Source: Candidatus Latescibacterota bacterium | GTDB taxonomy: Bacteria > Latescibacterota > MVCY01 > DTYK01 | Direction: 5' to 3' | NCBI GenBank assembly: GCA_012961925.1 | Contig: DTYK01000001.1 | Coordinates: 1 to 8,031, forward strand | Length of the DNA stretch: 8,031 nucleotides | Shown here: positions 1-5,972 of the stretch, piece after piece | How positions within the stretch are numbered: position 1 is the stretch's first letter | Layout of the letters: each line of letters opens with the position of its first letter | Program-made: the position numbers and the translations under genes | Notes under the pieces: model-generated | Databases searched by the model: none | Told to the model about the DNA's origin: nothing | The model's input: only the letters and a program-made list of their open reading frames with translations

Positions 1-1
1 T

Positions 2-130
2 AAACTATCAAAGCTGATCGAGCCGGTTACCATTGACTACCTCGAAGGCAAGAAGATGATCGACATCGGGGCTTCAAGAGATAAGGGGGGATCAGATGAA
101 GGGACAGAGGATTCTCGTGGTGGACGATGA
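2..130 (+). CDS. C-terminal end of an unidentified protein (partial, 5' end outside window)
   Basis: An open frame enters from the left edge and ends at a TGA at 128-130, leaving 42 residues. The other two forward frames are closed near the edge (TAA at 1, TGA at 15). The readable tail begins KLSKLIEPVTIDYLEGKKMI and ends in a polar, Gly/Ser/Asp/Arg-rich stretch of the kind often seen at disordered C-termini. I do not recognise the family and assign no function. Its last 35 bases overlap the start of the receiver gene in a different frame. That suggests translational coupling if the frame is real; otherwise the open frame may be chance. The real gene body lies to the left. Confidence 0.4.
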   Translation, partial: KLSKLIEPVTIDYLEGKKMIDIGASRDKGGSDEGTEDSRGGR

Positions 131-473
131 GCCGGAGGCGTGCGAGCTGATGAAAGAGGTCCTTGACTCCCTGGGATACGACTCCATAGCGACCACAAGC
201 GCCAAGGAGGCCTTGAGTCTGGTGGAAAACGACAACTTTGACCTGGCTATGATCGATATCCGGATGCCGGAGATGGATGGCAGGAGTCTCCTGAAGGCCA
301 TCAAGATGGGGCACAGAGATCTGCCTGTTATGGTGATAACCGGATATGGATCAGCGATGGCACCGGAGGAGATGAGCGCCCTGGGGGCAGACGGGTATCT
401 GGCAAAGCCCTTCATGATCGAAGACGTCAGGAGAATGCTCCTCGAGCTCCTGGGAAAGCCGGAAAGATCATGA
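96..473 (+). CDS. Stand-alone response regulator receiver protein (CheY-like)
   Basis: This 125-residue protein is a complete receiver (REC) domain with nothing attached, close to the usual 120-130 residues of CheY/Spo0F-type proteins. Visible signature residues are the acidic pair D10-D11 in ILVVDDE, the phospho-acceptor D54 in AMIDIRMPEMDG, the switch Thr T82 in VITG, and the conserved Lys K104 in AKPF. All catalytic positions are present, so it should accept phosphate from a histidine kinase in the cytoplasm. The ATG at 96 follows a purine-rich stretch (AAGGGGGG, 83-90) at suitable spacing, and no earlier in-frame start is needed to complete the fold. The lack of an output domain means it must act by protein contact or as a phosphorelay intermediate. 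Lying just before the pilin it could tune piliation or twitching, like PilG/PilH, but that is inferred from position only. Confidence 0.93.
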   Translation: MKGQRILVVDDEPEACELMKEVLDSLGYDSIATTSAKEALSLVENDNFDLAMIDIRMPEMDGRSLLKAIKMGHRDLPVMVITGYGSAMAPEEMSALGADGYLAKPFMIEDVRRMLLELLGKPERS

Positions 474-575
474 GGGCAGGGGGAAGAAGGTTGTCGGGGT
501 GTTCGAAGGGGGTGATTAACGTGATCAGGGAAGTGTATCGGAATCCGTGTCTGAAAGGGGAGTTTCAGTAAAAAG

Positions 576-590
576 AAAGGAGGGAGAGAG
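576..590 (+). promoter_or_regulatory. Strong ribosome binding site of the pilin gene
   Basis: A full AGGAGG (578-583) lies in an A/G-only stretch seven bases before the ATG at 591. It is the best Shine-Dalgarno match in the minor-pilin half of the window and fits a highly translated structural subunit. The 117-bp spacer upstream (474-590) shows no convincing sigma-70 or -24/-12 promoter to my eye. Confidence 0.75.
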
Positions 591-1040
591 ATGTGTGGTA
601 AACTGGGTCATAAGCTGAGCGATCGGAGGGGCTTCACCCTGATCGAGTTGATGATCGTAATAATCATTGTCGGCATCCTCGCAGCGGTTGCCATCCCGAT
701 GTACCGTGGATCGACACAGAGGGCCCGAGCCTCTGAGGCAGAGAGTGCCCTGGGTACTATCCGGAGCGCCTTGAGGGTGTTCTATGCCGAGTACGGCAGA
801 TATCCCATTGCCACCACCAGTGTAGACGTTACAACGCTCACGGATAGCCTGGACCTCGACTCTGACGATCTTCTCGGGCGGTATTTCGATCAGGATGACT
901 ACACATACCAGAGTACCGCCGACGGGGATTCGTTCACGGTTACTGCCATAGGGGCGCGCGGGACTAAGACTGCGCCTGAAGCCGACAAGGTGAGCGGAAT
1001 AACCAGAACCATCGATCAGGACGGCAATATTGGTCGTTGA
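591..1040 (+). CDS. Type IV pilin / GspG-like prepilin, likely major pilin
   Basis: The 149-residue prepilin has a 14-residue charged leader ending DRRG, followed by FTLIELMIVIIIVGILA. This is the canonical prepilin peptidase site, with cleavage after G14, N-methyl-Phe at mature position 1 and Glu5 (residue 19). The hydrophobic helix runs to about residue 36 and continues as an amphipathic alpha-1 helix (STQRARASEAESALGTIRSA). The motif FYAEYGRYP (about residues 89-97) is typical of short pilins and GspG-type subunits. The globular part is rich in Asp and Thr and has no cysteine: the only Cys is C2 in the leader, so the disulfide D-loop of Pseudomonas/Neisseria pilins is absent. The strong ribosome site, first place in the pilin cluster and trailing hairpin suggest it is the main fibre subunit. 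A GspG-like pseudopilin is the alternative, but the adjacent pilMNOPQ favours T4P. Confidence 0.9.
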   Translation: MCGKLGHKLSDRRGFTLIELMIVIIIVGILAAVAIPMYRGSTQRARASEAESALGTIRSALRVFYAEYGRYPIATTSVDVTTLTDSLDLDSDDLLGRYFDQDDYTYQSTADGDSFTVTAIGARGTKTAPEADKVSGITRTIDQDGNIGR

Positions 1041-1057
1041 TAACGCTTGACCAGCCG

Positions 1058-1083
1058 GGGAGGGGAGGTGACCCTCCCCTCCC
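1058..1083 (+). terminator. Perfect GC-rich hairpin after the pilin gene (possible attenuator or mRNA stabiliser)
   Basis: GGGAGGGGAGG (1058-1068) is exactly complementary to CCTCCCCTCCC (1073-1083), giving an 11-bp uninterrupted stem with a 4-base TGAC loop. It starts 17 bases after the pilin stop codon. No T-run follows (the next bases are GAGGCCCCATAAAA), so it is not a canonical intrinsic terminator. A hairpin here could partly terminate transcription or protect the pilin mRNA 3' end, letting pilin exceed the minor pilins. The structure is seen directly; its function is inferred. Confidence 0.6.
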
Positions 1084-1151
1084 GAGGCCCCATAAAAGGT
1101 GCGTTAAGCCATCCTTTGAGTTAACCGTGTTGCATAATGTAGAGGACACCT

Positions 1152-1628
1152 TTGAGTCTGAGCCGAAGACGGCTCAGGCGAAGGCTTCAGGCTGTCCTTG
1201 CAACCCTTTTTGTAATTATGAACTATTTGGGCGATTCAGAAAAGGGGTTAACACTCATCGAAGTCCTTGTCTCTGCTGTCGTTTTGGTCATCGTCATCCT
1301 TGGAGGGATGCAGTTCTTCATCTTCGGCTCTGCCCGGATCAATCGTGAGGGGCATAGGAGGGCAGCCTTAGAGCTGGCACAGCAAAAGATAGAGGAGCTT
1401 TTAGCCTCAAACTATGGTGAGGTTGTGTCGGGGTCAGAAACAGGGCTGCCGCTGGATGGCATAGACTGCAACCGCTCCACCGAGGTGACCTATGTTGATG
1501 ATCCTGCCGACGGGTTAGGAACAGATGACGACGATCCCCAGGACTACAAGAGAGTATCAGTCATCGTATCGTGGAACGAGACGGGGAGGCTGAACACTGT
1601 TATCCTCGAGACATGGATTACACCCTGA
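1152..1628 (+). CDS. PilV/GspI-like minor prepilin
   Basis: This prepilin-type protein carries SEKG followed by LTLIEVLVSAVVLVIVI, a prepilin peptidase site with Leu rather than Phe at mature +1 and Glu at +5. The LTLIEVLVS type of start, then a helix containing RRAALELAQQKIEELLA, is characteristic of PilV/GspI-type minor pilins, which sit in the initiation complex at the fibre tip. The C-terminal half is Asp-rich (GTDDDDP) and ends in beta-strand-like sequence. The start is uncertain. TTG at 1152 has AGAGGA five bases upstream and gives 158 residues, with a long Arg-rich, partly hydrophobic leader. ATG at 1218 gives a classic 10-residue leader (MNYLGDSEKG) and a 136-residue protein but has no visible Shine-Dalgarno. 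Family assignment is by N-terminal pattern and gene order. Confidence 0.85.
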   Translation: MSLSRRRLRRRLQAVLATLFVIMNYLGDSEKGLTLIEVLVSAVVLVIVILGGMQFFIFGSARINREGHRRAALELAQQKIEELLASNYGEVVSGSETGLPLDGIDCNRSTEVTYVDDPADGLGTDDDDPQDYKRVSVIVSWNETGRLNTVILETWITP

Positions 1629-1681
1629 AGTCCCATCCGGTTTATGTCTGCAAAAGTTCAGGATATCTGAGGAAAAGGAAC

Positions 1682-2155
1682 ATGAAGGAGCGAGCGTCAA
1701 ACTTAAAAGCGGTCCTATCCAAGGGCGGCCAGCGGGGTTTTACCCTGATAGAGGTTATGATAACGGTCGTCATCAGCTCCATAGTGATATTTTCCATAGG
1801 CACCATTTTGTTTACAATGCAGAACTACTGGGCCTGGGCTGCCACGAGACTGGATCTGAACAGGAATGCGTCCCTTGCAATGGACAAGCTTGCATCTGAG
1901 ATTCGGAGGGGGAGAGCCGATTCCGTATTTGTTGCTGATAGCCTCCGGATAGGGGATAGATATTTTAAAGTGGACGGAGACGGAAATCTCATATTTTTCG
2001 ACGGATCAAAGCCCTTAACTCTGATCAAAGGGGACGTTAGCTCCTTTTCCTTCAATTTTGCCGGACCGGATTCCAACGCCATCTCGGTTGATCTGATGCT
2101 AACGGATGGCAATCTGCACGCGCGGTTCAGATCCACCATAGCCTTACGTCATTGA
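1682..2155 (+). CDS. PilW/GspJ-like minor prepilin
   Basis: The 157-residue prepilin has a 19-residue basic leader ending GGQRG, then FTLIEVMITVVISSIVI, with predicted cleavage between G19 and F20 and Glu at mature +5. The transmembrane helix extends to about residue 47. The following MQNYWAWAATRLDLNRNASLAMDKLASEIRRG matches the alpha-1 region of PilW/GspJ-type minor pilins, whose mark is the pattern of an aromatic stretch followed by M/L-DxLxxEIRR. The C-terminal half (VDGDGNLIFFDG, then alternating hydrophobic residues) looks like a beta-sheet head. ATG 1682 was chosen because GAGG (1669-1672) and AAGGA lie just before it; the longer frame upstream overlaps the PilV-like gene and adds no recognisable sequence. 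It follows PilV-like after 53 bases. The product is probably a tip-complex pilin priming fibre assembly. Confidence 0.87.
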   Translation: MKERASNLKAVLSKGGQRGFTLIEVMITVVISSIVIFSIGTILFTMQNYWAWAATRLDLNRNASLAMDKLASEIRRGRADSVFVADSLRIGDRYFKVDGDGNLIFFDGSKPLTLIKGDVSSFSFNFAGPDSNAISVDLMLTDGNLHARFRSTIALRH

Positions 2156-2233
2156 GCTTATACCAACTGCTCGTAGAAGTGCCGTATTTACGACCGCAGA
2201 GCGTGCAGGTGAATAATTGTTATCTTTGGGGGG

Positions 2234-2261
2234 CTCTGTGTTCTCCGCGTGCTTGGCGGTT
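2234..2261. repeat. Degenerate 9-bp tandem repeat remnant in the spacer before the PilX-like gene
   Basis: Three consecutive 9-mers can be aligned: TCTGTGTTC (2235-2243), TCCGCGTGC (2244-2252) and TTGGCGGTT (2253-2261). Each approximates T-C/T-N-G-C/T-G-T/G-N-C/T. The 151-bp spacer 2156-2306 has little else: no promoter or terminator that I can support. The pattern resembles the TCTGCGTTC/TCTGCGTCC-type short tandem repeats that I recall from intergenic DNA of several uncultured bacteria. That family match is from memory and unverified. Confidence 0.4.
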
Positions 2262-2306
2262 GAATACGTGGCTCTTGCAGACACAATTGGTATTAGGAGA
2301 ACGATG

Positions 2307-3296
2307 ATGTCCTTATGGATGAACAGGGCAACGGCAATTCTCCACGATGAGAGGGGTTCGGCCCTCGCAATGGCGATGATATTCACCGTTGCGTTGACCA
2401 TAAGTGGGCTGGCTTTCCTGAAGATGGGAGAGGACGAGGTGATATCCGTAAAGAGGCAGATGGATAAGATTCAGGCGCTGCATCTTGCTGAGGGAGGAAT
2501 CAGAAGGGCGCTCTGGCGGATGGAGCGTCTGCCTGAATCTGAGTGGACGACCTGGGCGACCTTTTCCGATACGAACGGGACGGGTGCCGTTGAGACGGTC
2601 TATGATAGCACGAGCATGGTGCTGACCAGTACTGCAACGATCGGAAAGGTCGTCAGGACTGTGATGATAGAGGTGGAGGTTGACAGGCCTACTGACCATA
2701 TCGTGGCCTATACCTCCGGCCTCATCGTACACGGGTCTTCTGGCACCTTCTCCTCCCCCGATACCGTCCAGTTTGATGCACTTCCCACCGTCGATCTGGA
2801 TTATTACAGGAACCTTGCTTCCTATGTGTATGGCCGTCCGGACAGCCTCGTGACAAAGAAATTCGACACGACACTGGGCGATGGGATCCATTTTGTTTAC
2901 GGAGATGCGGATATCAAGACAGGCACCCAGTTGAACGGTACTATCGTAGCGACAGGAACCATCCGTTTTTACGGCGAAACAACGATAAACGCCCAGCAGG
3001 TTCCGTTAGAGTCTCCCTATTATCCGGCTTATTATCCTGCGGTCATCGGGGCAAGTGCTGCCGAGAGCAGCGTAGAGGGCGGTAGTCCAAACCTTGTGAT
3101 CAATGGGATGCTGTATTCTGCCGGGAGTGTTGACCTCAATCCGGTGGAGATAAACGGCCCTATAGTTGCGCCTTTAGTAGAACTTTCGGGTTCTTTTGAT
3201 CTCACATACGACGAGAGATATAGTCTGAAGCCGCCGGGGTTTCAATGGCCGGTTGGCTCTTTTAGTGTGAACATAGGCTCATGGGCGGAGGAGTGA
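2307..3296 (+). CDS. PilX-like pilus assembly protein with long beta-rich C-terminal domain
   Basis: The 329-residue protein starts with a short leader ending HDERG, then SALAMAMIFTVALTISGLAFL, a single transmembrane helix, followed by QALHLAEGGIRRALWRMER (about 56-74). The ERG-SAL start and the AEGGIRRAL motif are the hallmarks of PilX N-terminal-domain proteins. Mature +5 is Met, so the usual Glu5 is missing. Residues about 197-300 form repeating short hydrophobic strands separated by Gly and Asn (GDADI, LNGTIVATGTI, INGMLYSAG, INGPIVAPLVELSG), which suggests a right-handed beta-helix, as in similar PilX-type proteins of other deep-branching bacteria. A YYPAYYPA duplication sits at 238-245. 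ATG 2307 is placed seven bases after AGGAG (2295-2299); ATG 2304 is equally possible, and an upstream TTG at 2217 would run through the spacer repeat. Position with PilV/PilW homologues supports a minor-pilin complex role. Confidence 0.82.
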   Translation: MSLWMNRATAILHDERGSALAMAMIFTVALTISGLAFLKMGEDEVISVKRQMDKIQALHLAEGGIRRALWRMERLPESEWTTWATFSDTNGTGAVETVYDSTSMVLTSTATIGKVVRTVMIEVEVDRPTDHIVAYTSGLIVHGSSGTFSSPDTVQFDALPTVDLDYYRNLASYVYGRPDSLVTKKFDTTLGDGIHFVYGDADIKTGTQLNGTIVATGTIRFYGETTINAQQVPLESPYYPAYYPAVIGASAAESSVEGGSPNLVINGMLYSAGSVDLNPVEINGPIVAPLVELSGSFDLTYDERYSLKPPGFQWPVGSFSVNIGSWAEE

Positions 3297-3320
3297 TTTA
3301 AACGACAACAGGAGTCCTCT

Positions 3321-4346
3321 ATGTTCAGGAGAAGGTCCGATTCCCTTATTGGTCTGGATATAGGTTCCAGTTCCGTTAAAGCACTTCAGTTCAGCAGTGA
3401 TACGGGGCGTTTGAAGTTAGAACATGCAGCTCTGGTTGGGATAGAGTCCAATGGTAATTGGCGCGATGCCACTGCAAAGGCGATCCATGATGCTATTTCC
3501 CAAATAGGGAAGTATAGGGAAGTGGCTGCCTCCGTTGCCGGCCCTTCCGTTGCTGTCCGCCACCTCCGGTTTCCCAGATTATCACCCGACGAGCTGAAAG
3601 GTGCCCTGTGGTGGGAGGGTGCACAGGTCATCCCCTTTGACATGGAGGATGTCTTCACCGATTTTCAAGTAATGGGCAACAGAGAAAATGAAACCGAGAG
3701 GTTAGACGTCCTCTTTGTAGCTGCTGCCAAGCAGGTAGTTAACGACAGGATCTCGCTTTTGAGGGAATGTGGGCTCGAGCCGAGGGTGATCGACGTTGAC
3801 TCACTGGCCATCCTGAACTGTTTCCTTGAGACGGTGGGAATCAGAGGGAATGGTCCCGTCGCCATCTTGAATATAGGCGCTCGGCTTACCAATCTGGCCA
3901 TCGTGAACGACAACTCCACTCCGTTCATAAGGGACATCATGACCGCAGGAAATGACTTCTCCCAGGCCGTCGCGGAGGCTATGGATATCCCGTTTCCTCA
4001 GGCCGAAAGGCTTAAGACCGAAGAGATCCGCTCCATCCCCTCGCATGCAGTGGATCTCATGGAATCTAAGATCAGAGGTTTGATCGAAGAACTCACAGGC
4101 TCATTCAAATATTATCAGGCAAAAGAGGCAGGTGGCGAACCGAAGACTGTTTTTCTGACCGGTGGCACCACTGGGTTGCCTTACCTTCGGAGCCTGATTT
4201 CTGATGAATTGGGCCTGCCAGTGAGACTATGGAATCCGCTGGAAAATGCCAAGATCGATCATGGCGAGTTTGATCAGCCGTTTATCAGGGAGATCGGCCC
4301 TTTTATGGCTGTGGCAGCAGGACTTGCCCTGAGGAAGAATCCGTAA
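3321..4346 (+). CDS. pilM: Type IV pilus assembly protein PilM (actin-like ATPase)
   Basis: PilM is the cytoplasmic actin/FtsA-like ring component that binds the N-terminal tail of PilN and couples the inner-membrane motors to the alignment complex. The 341-residue product is close to the normal 340-355. LIGLDIGSSSVKALQ (9-23) is the phosphate-1 motif, NIGARLTNLAI (184-194) the phosphate-2 motif, and VFLTGGTTGLPYL (277-289) the adenosine-binding loop. The LSPDELKGALWWEGAQVIPF segment (about 87-106) is typical of the PilM 1C-like subdomain. There is no membrane segment, as expected. AGGAG (3310-3314) precedes the ATG by six bases. It opens the tightly packed pilMNOPQ block, 24 bases after the PilX-like gene. 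A perfect 10-bp tandem duplication lies within it at 3504-3523. Confidence 0.96.
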   Translation: MFRRRSDSLIGLDIGSSSVKALQFSSDTGRLKLEHAALVGIESNGNWRDATAKAIHDAISQIGKYREVAASVAGPSVAVRHLRFPRLSPDELKGALWWEGAQVIPFDMEDVFTDFQVMGNRENETERLDVLFVAAAKQVVNDRISLLRECGLEPRVIDVDSLAILNCFLETVGIRGNGPVAILNIGARLTNLAIVNDNSTPFIRDIMTAGNDFSQAVAEAMDIPFPQAERLKTEEIRSIPSHAVDLMESKIRGLIEELTGSFKYYQAKEAGGEPKTVFLTGGTTGLPYLRSLISDELGLPVRLWNPLENAKIDHGEFDQPFIREIGPFMAVAAGLALRKNP

Positions 4347-4349
4347 AGT

Positions 4350-4967
4350 ATGTTTGAGATAAACCTCATAAGAGAGAAAGTTGTGCCAAGGAAGCGTAGG
4401 CATCTCACCTTTGGTTTGCTATCGTTGTATGTGCTGGTCTGGTTACTGACAGCATTGACAGTGATTTTCCTCCATGTAAGCAATATCCGTATGATCCGGG
4501 TGTATAAGACGGCCCTGGCCAGGGCTGAGGAGGGTTTAGGTCCCGGTTTTGGCGGACCTGCGAGGGCCAGCGAACTGATAAAGGTTCGCGACAAGTTCGA
4601 TCTTGAGTTATCTCTCATAACAAAGGTCCTGAACAAACGCCTGCTATGGGCACCCAAATTAAACGAGATAAGCAACCATCTGCCCGAGAAAGTCTGGATC
4701 AATCGTATCTATACAGCGAATATAGGCAGGCACTCCGCAGGTGAACCTTTTCGGGCACTGGTAATTGAAGGCAGCCTTTTGGCCACTCCTGGCGAAGATC
4801 CGTCCGATACAATCAATTTATATATATCACGGCTATCAAGTAGCCCGCTGTTTATGAAAGGGATAGGGAAAGTAGAGTTAGCATCCATCGGGCAGAAGAA
4901 GGGCTCTCAGGAAGTGAGGAACTTTCGGCTCCTGTGCCGGCTTTCTGAAGGGAAGGGGACTCTATGA
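4350..4967 (+). CDS. pilN: Type IV pilus assembly protein PilN
   Basis: PilN is a bitopic inner-membrane protein whose cytoplasmic tail inserts into PilM and whose periplasmic part pairs with PilO. The 205-residue sequence begins MFEINLIRE, carrying the conserved INL motif (residues 4-6) that contacts PilM. A basic stretch (PRKRR) comes before the membrane helix at about 19-42. The periplasmic part has a heptad-like stretch, interrupted by a Gly/Pro-rich turn (EEGLGPGFGGPA, 60-71), and then the family pattern LLWAPKLNEISNHLPEKVWINRI (98-120), leading into a ferredoxin-like fold with the typical VIEGS strand. It starts 3 bases after the pilM stop; a GAGGAAG inside the pilM end is a weak ribosome site, so translational coupling is likely. 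The glycine insert is slightly unusual for this coil. Confidence 0.94.
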   Translation: MFEINLIREKVVPRKRRHLTFGLLSLYVLVWLLTALTVIFLHVSNIRMIRVYKTALARAEEGLGPGFGGPARASELIKVRDKFDLELSLITKVLNKRLLWAPKLNEISNHLPEKVWINRIYTANIGRHSAGEPFRALVIEGSLLATPGEDPSDTINLYISRLSSSPLFMKGIGKVELASIGQKKGSQEVRNFRLLCRLSEGKGTL

Positions 4968-5482
4968 CCGGAGAAAGACTCACTGAGAAGCGATGGTTGT
5001 TGGTTGGGATCATCGCATATGCAGTTGCAGCAAATCTCTCCTACTTTGTGCTGCTGAGACCCCTGGCCAGGAAATTGGAGAAGATAAGGATACAGAAGAA
5101 TTTGATTGAAGACTACTATCTGCTGGTGGAAACACGACGAGCCCTCCAGGATTTCCAGCAGAGGTTTATAACCCAGGATCAGGTCGTTACGGTGATAGAG
5201 GATCTAAAAAAGGTAGGGGATGACATGGGCGTGGTAGTGGAGTCGGTGAGCCTGGAGGAAGGCTTCAAGCCTGAGAAGAAGAGACTGGTGGAGGTACCGA
5301 TTAGAGTGAGACTAAAATCGAAGTATCATAATCTGGGGACATTTCTCAATCGTCTTGAGACTTCCCATAGATTGTTCTCAATCACCGACCTTAAGGTTTC
5401 CGCTGATCCTTATGATCCATACAGGCATCGGGCGGAGTTTGTCCTCTACTGTCTGGAACGGACAACTGGAAATGAGCAGTGA
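4964..5482 (+). CDS. pilO: Type IV pilus assembly protein PilO
   Basis: PilO forms the periplasmic heterodimer with PilN and contacts PilP. The 172-residue product has a short cytoplasmic tail (MTGERLTEKRW), one membrane helix at about 11-31 ending LLRPL, then a coiled-coil segment to about residue 70. The C-terminal part has VIEDLKKVGDDMGVVVESV (77-95) and VPIRVRLKSKYHNLGTFLNRLE (111-132), the classic PilO ferredoxin-like fold in which a Y/F-xx-L-G/x-x-FLxxLE helix follows a beta strand. The ATG shares a 4-bp ATGA overlap with the pilN stop, so the two are translationally coupled, as suits 1:1 partners. Length is near the lower end for PilO (about 180-210). Confidence 0.93.
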   Translation: MTGERLTEKRWLLVGIIAYAVAANLSYFVLLRPLARKLEKIRIQKNLIEDYYLLVETRRALQDFQQRFITQDQVVTVIEDLKKVGDDMGVVVESVSLEEGFKPEKKRLVEVPIRVRLKSKYHNLGTFLNRLETSHRLFSITDLKVSADPYDPYRHRAEFVLYCLERTTGNEQ

Positions 5483-5963
5483 AAACGTGAAAAAGGCCAT
5501 CTTATTAGGGCTTCTGATGGTATTTCTTTTGGCAATCTGGGCGTTTGTTCTACACGAACCGTCGCCGCCCGGACCCACGTTGACGGAGAAGAGGCCCTCA
5601 GATGCTGACCAGCGCACTTCCACGGTTTTTGAGAATGAACGTGAGTGGCTGGAGAGGCTTGCTGCCCTTCGGAGGGTCGGCAGGGGTTATATCTACCGCG
5701 ACAGGGGGGTAAGGGACCCGATGGTGCCGCTGGTGTCGGGTGGGAAGACGCTTCGGAAAGTTTACAAGCCGCGGATGAAGACTCCTAAGTTCCACCTGAG
5801 CGGAGTTATATGGGATAGAAGAGCCCCGGTGGCGATTATCAATGGCTTACCGCTCAGGGAAAACGAAGTCATCGAAGGGGCGAGACTTCTGAAGATAAAG
5901 CGCGACAGCGTCATCCTGCTGTTAGGCTCAAAGGAGCTTATTCTGAAACTGTCGTCGAATTAG
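5472..5963 (+). CDS. pilP: PilP-like periplasmic linker protein, membrane-anchored rather than lipidated
   Basis: PilP connects PilN/PilO to the periplasmic domains of the PilQ secretin. The 163-residue product has an N-terminal hydrophobic helix (about 9-27), a Pro-rich linker, then GYIYRDRGVRDPMVPLV (72-88), matching the PilP pattern Y-x(5-7)-RDPF. A C-terminal beta domain follows (FHLSGVIWDRRAPVAIINGL onward, 107-160), like the PilP/GspC homology-region fold. There is no cysteine anywhere in the protein, so the lipobox of classical PilP is missing; the helix probably stays as a GspC-like transmembrane anchor. The ATG at 5472 overlaps the pilO end by 11 bp; GTG at 5487 is an alternative. 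The order between pilO and pilQ makes the assignment firm even though similarity is concentrated in the RDP motif and C-terminus. Confidence 0.88.
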   Translation: MSSENVKKAILLGLLMVFLLAIWAFVLHEPSPPGPTLTEKRPSDADQRTSTVFENEREWLERLAALRRVGRGYIYRDRGVRDPMVPLVSGGKTLRKVYKPRMKTPKFHLSGVIWDRRAPVAIINGLPLRENEVIEGARLLKIKRDSVILLLGSKELILKLSSN

Positions 5964-5972
5964 GAGGACAGA
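5962..5972 (+). promoter_or_regulatory. pilQ ribosome binding site fused to the pilP stop codon
   Basis: A full AGGAGG (5962-5967) overlaps the pilP TAG stop (5961-5963) and lies five bases before the pilQ ATG at 5973. This fixes the pilQ start and points to coupled translation with pilP. Confidence 0.75.

Noticed and set aside
491..519. Possible sigma-70 promoter TTGTCG, 17 bases, GATTAA before the pilin gene
   Set aside because: Only about three of six bases match in each box, and no better -24/-12 element was found either, so I cannot support a promoter.
512..571. A 19-codon open frame (GTG 512 to TAA 569-571) with a GGGGG stretch before it, in the spacer upstream of the pilin
   Set aside because: Too short to judge, with no recognisable motif. 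An A/G-rich region makes ribosome-site-like strings by chance.
1116..1138. CATAAT -10-like box with TTGAGT upstream, before the PilV-like gene
   Set aside because: The spacing between the boxes is only 11 bases, and no -35 is present at the correct distance.
2217..2306. In-frame upstream extension of the PilX-like gene from TTG 2217
   Set aside because: It would translate the 9-mer repeat region and skip the good AGGAG ribosome site before the ATG pair at 2304/2307.
2313..2891. Long minus-strand open frame opposite the PilX-like gene
   Set aside because: The + strand frame has PilX-type motifs and a ribosome site. The reverse translation is rich in His, Arg and Pro without a recognisable domain, typical of a shadow frame.
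4815..4830. AT-rich TTTATATATATCA stretch inside pilN that resembles a -10 region
   Set aside because: It is inside a well-supported coding region and encodes normal PilN sequence; no -35 partner is seen.
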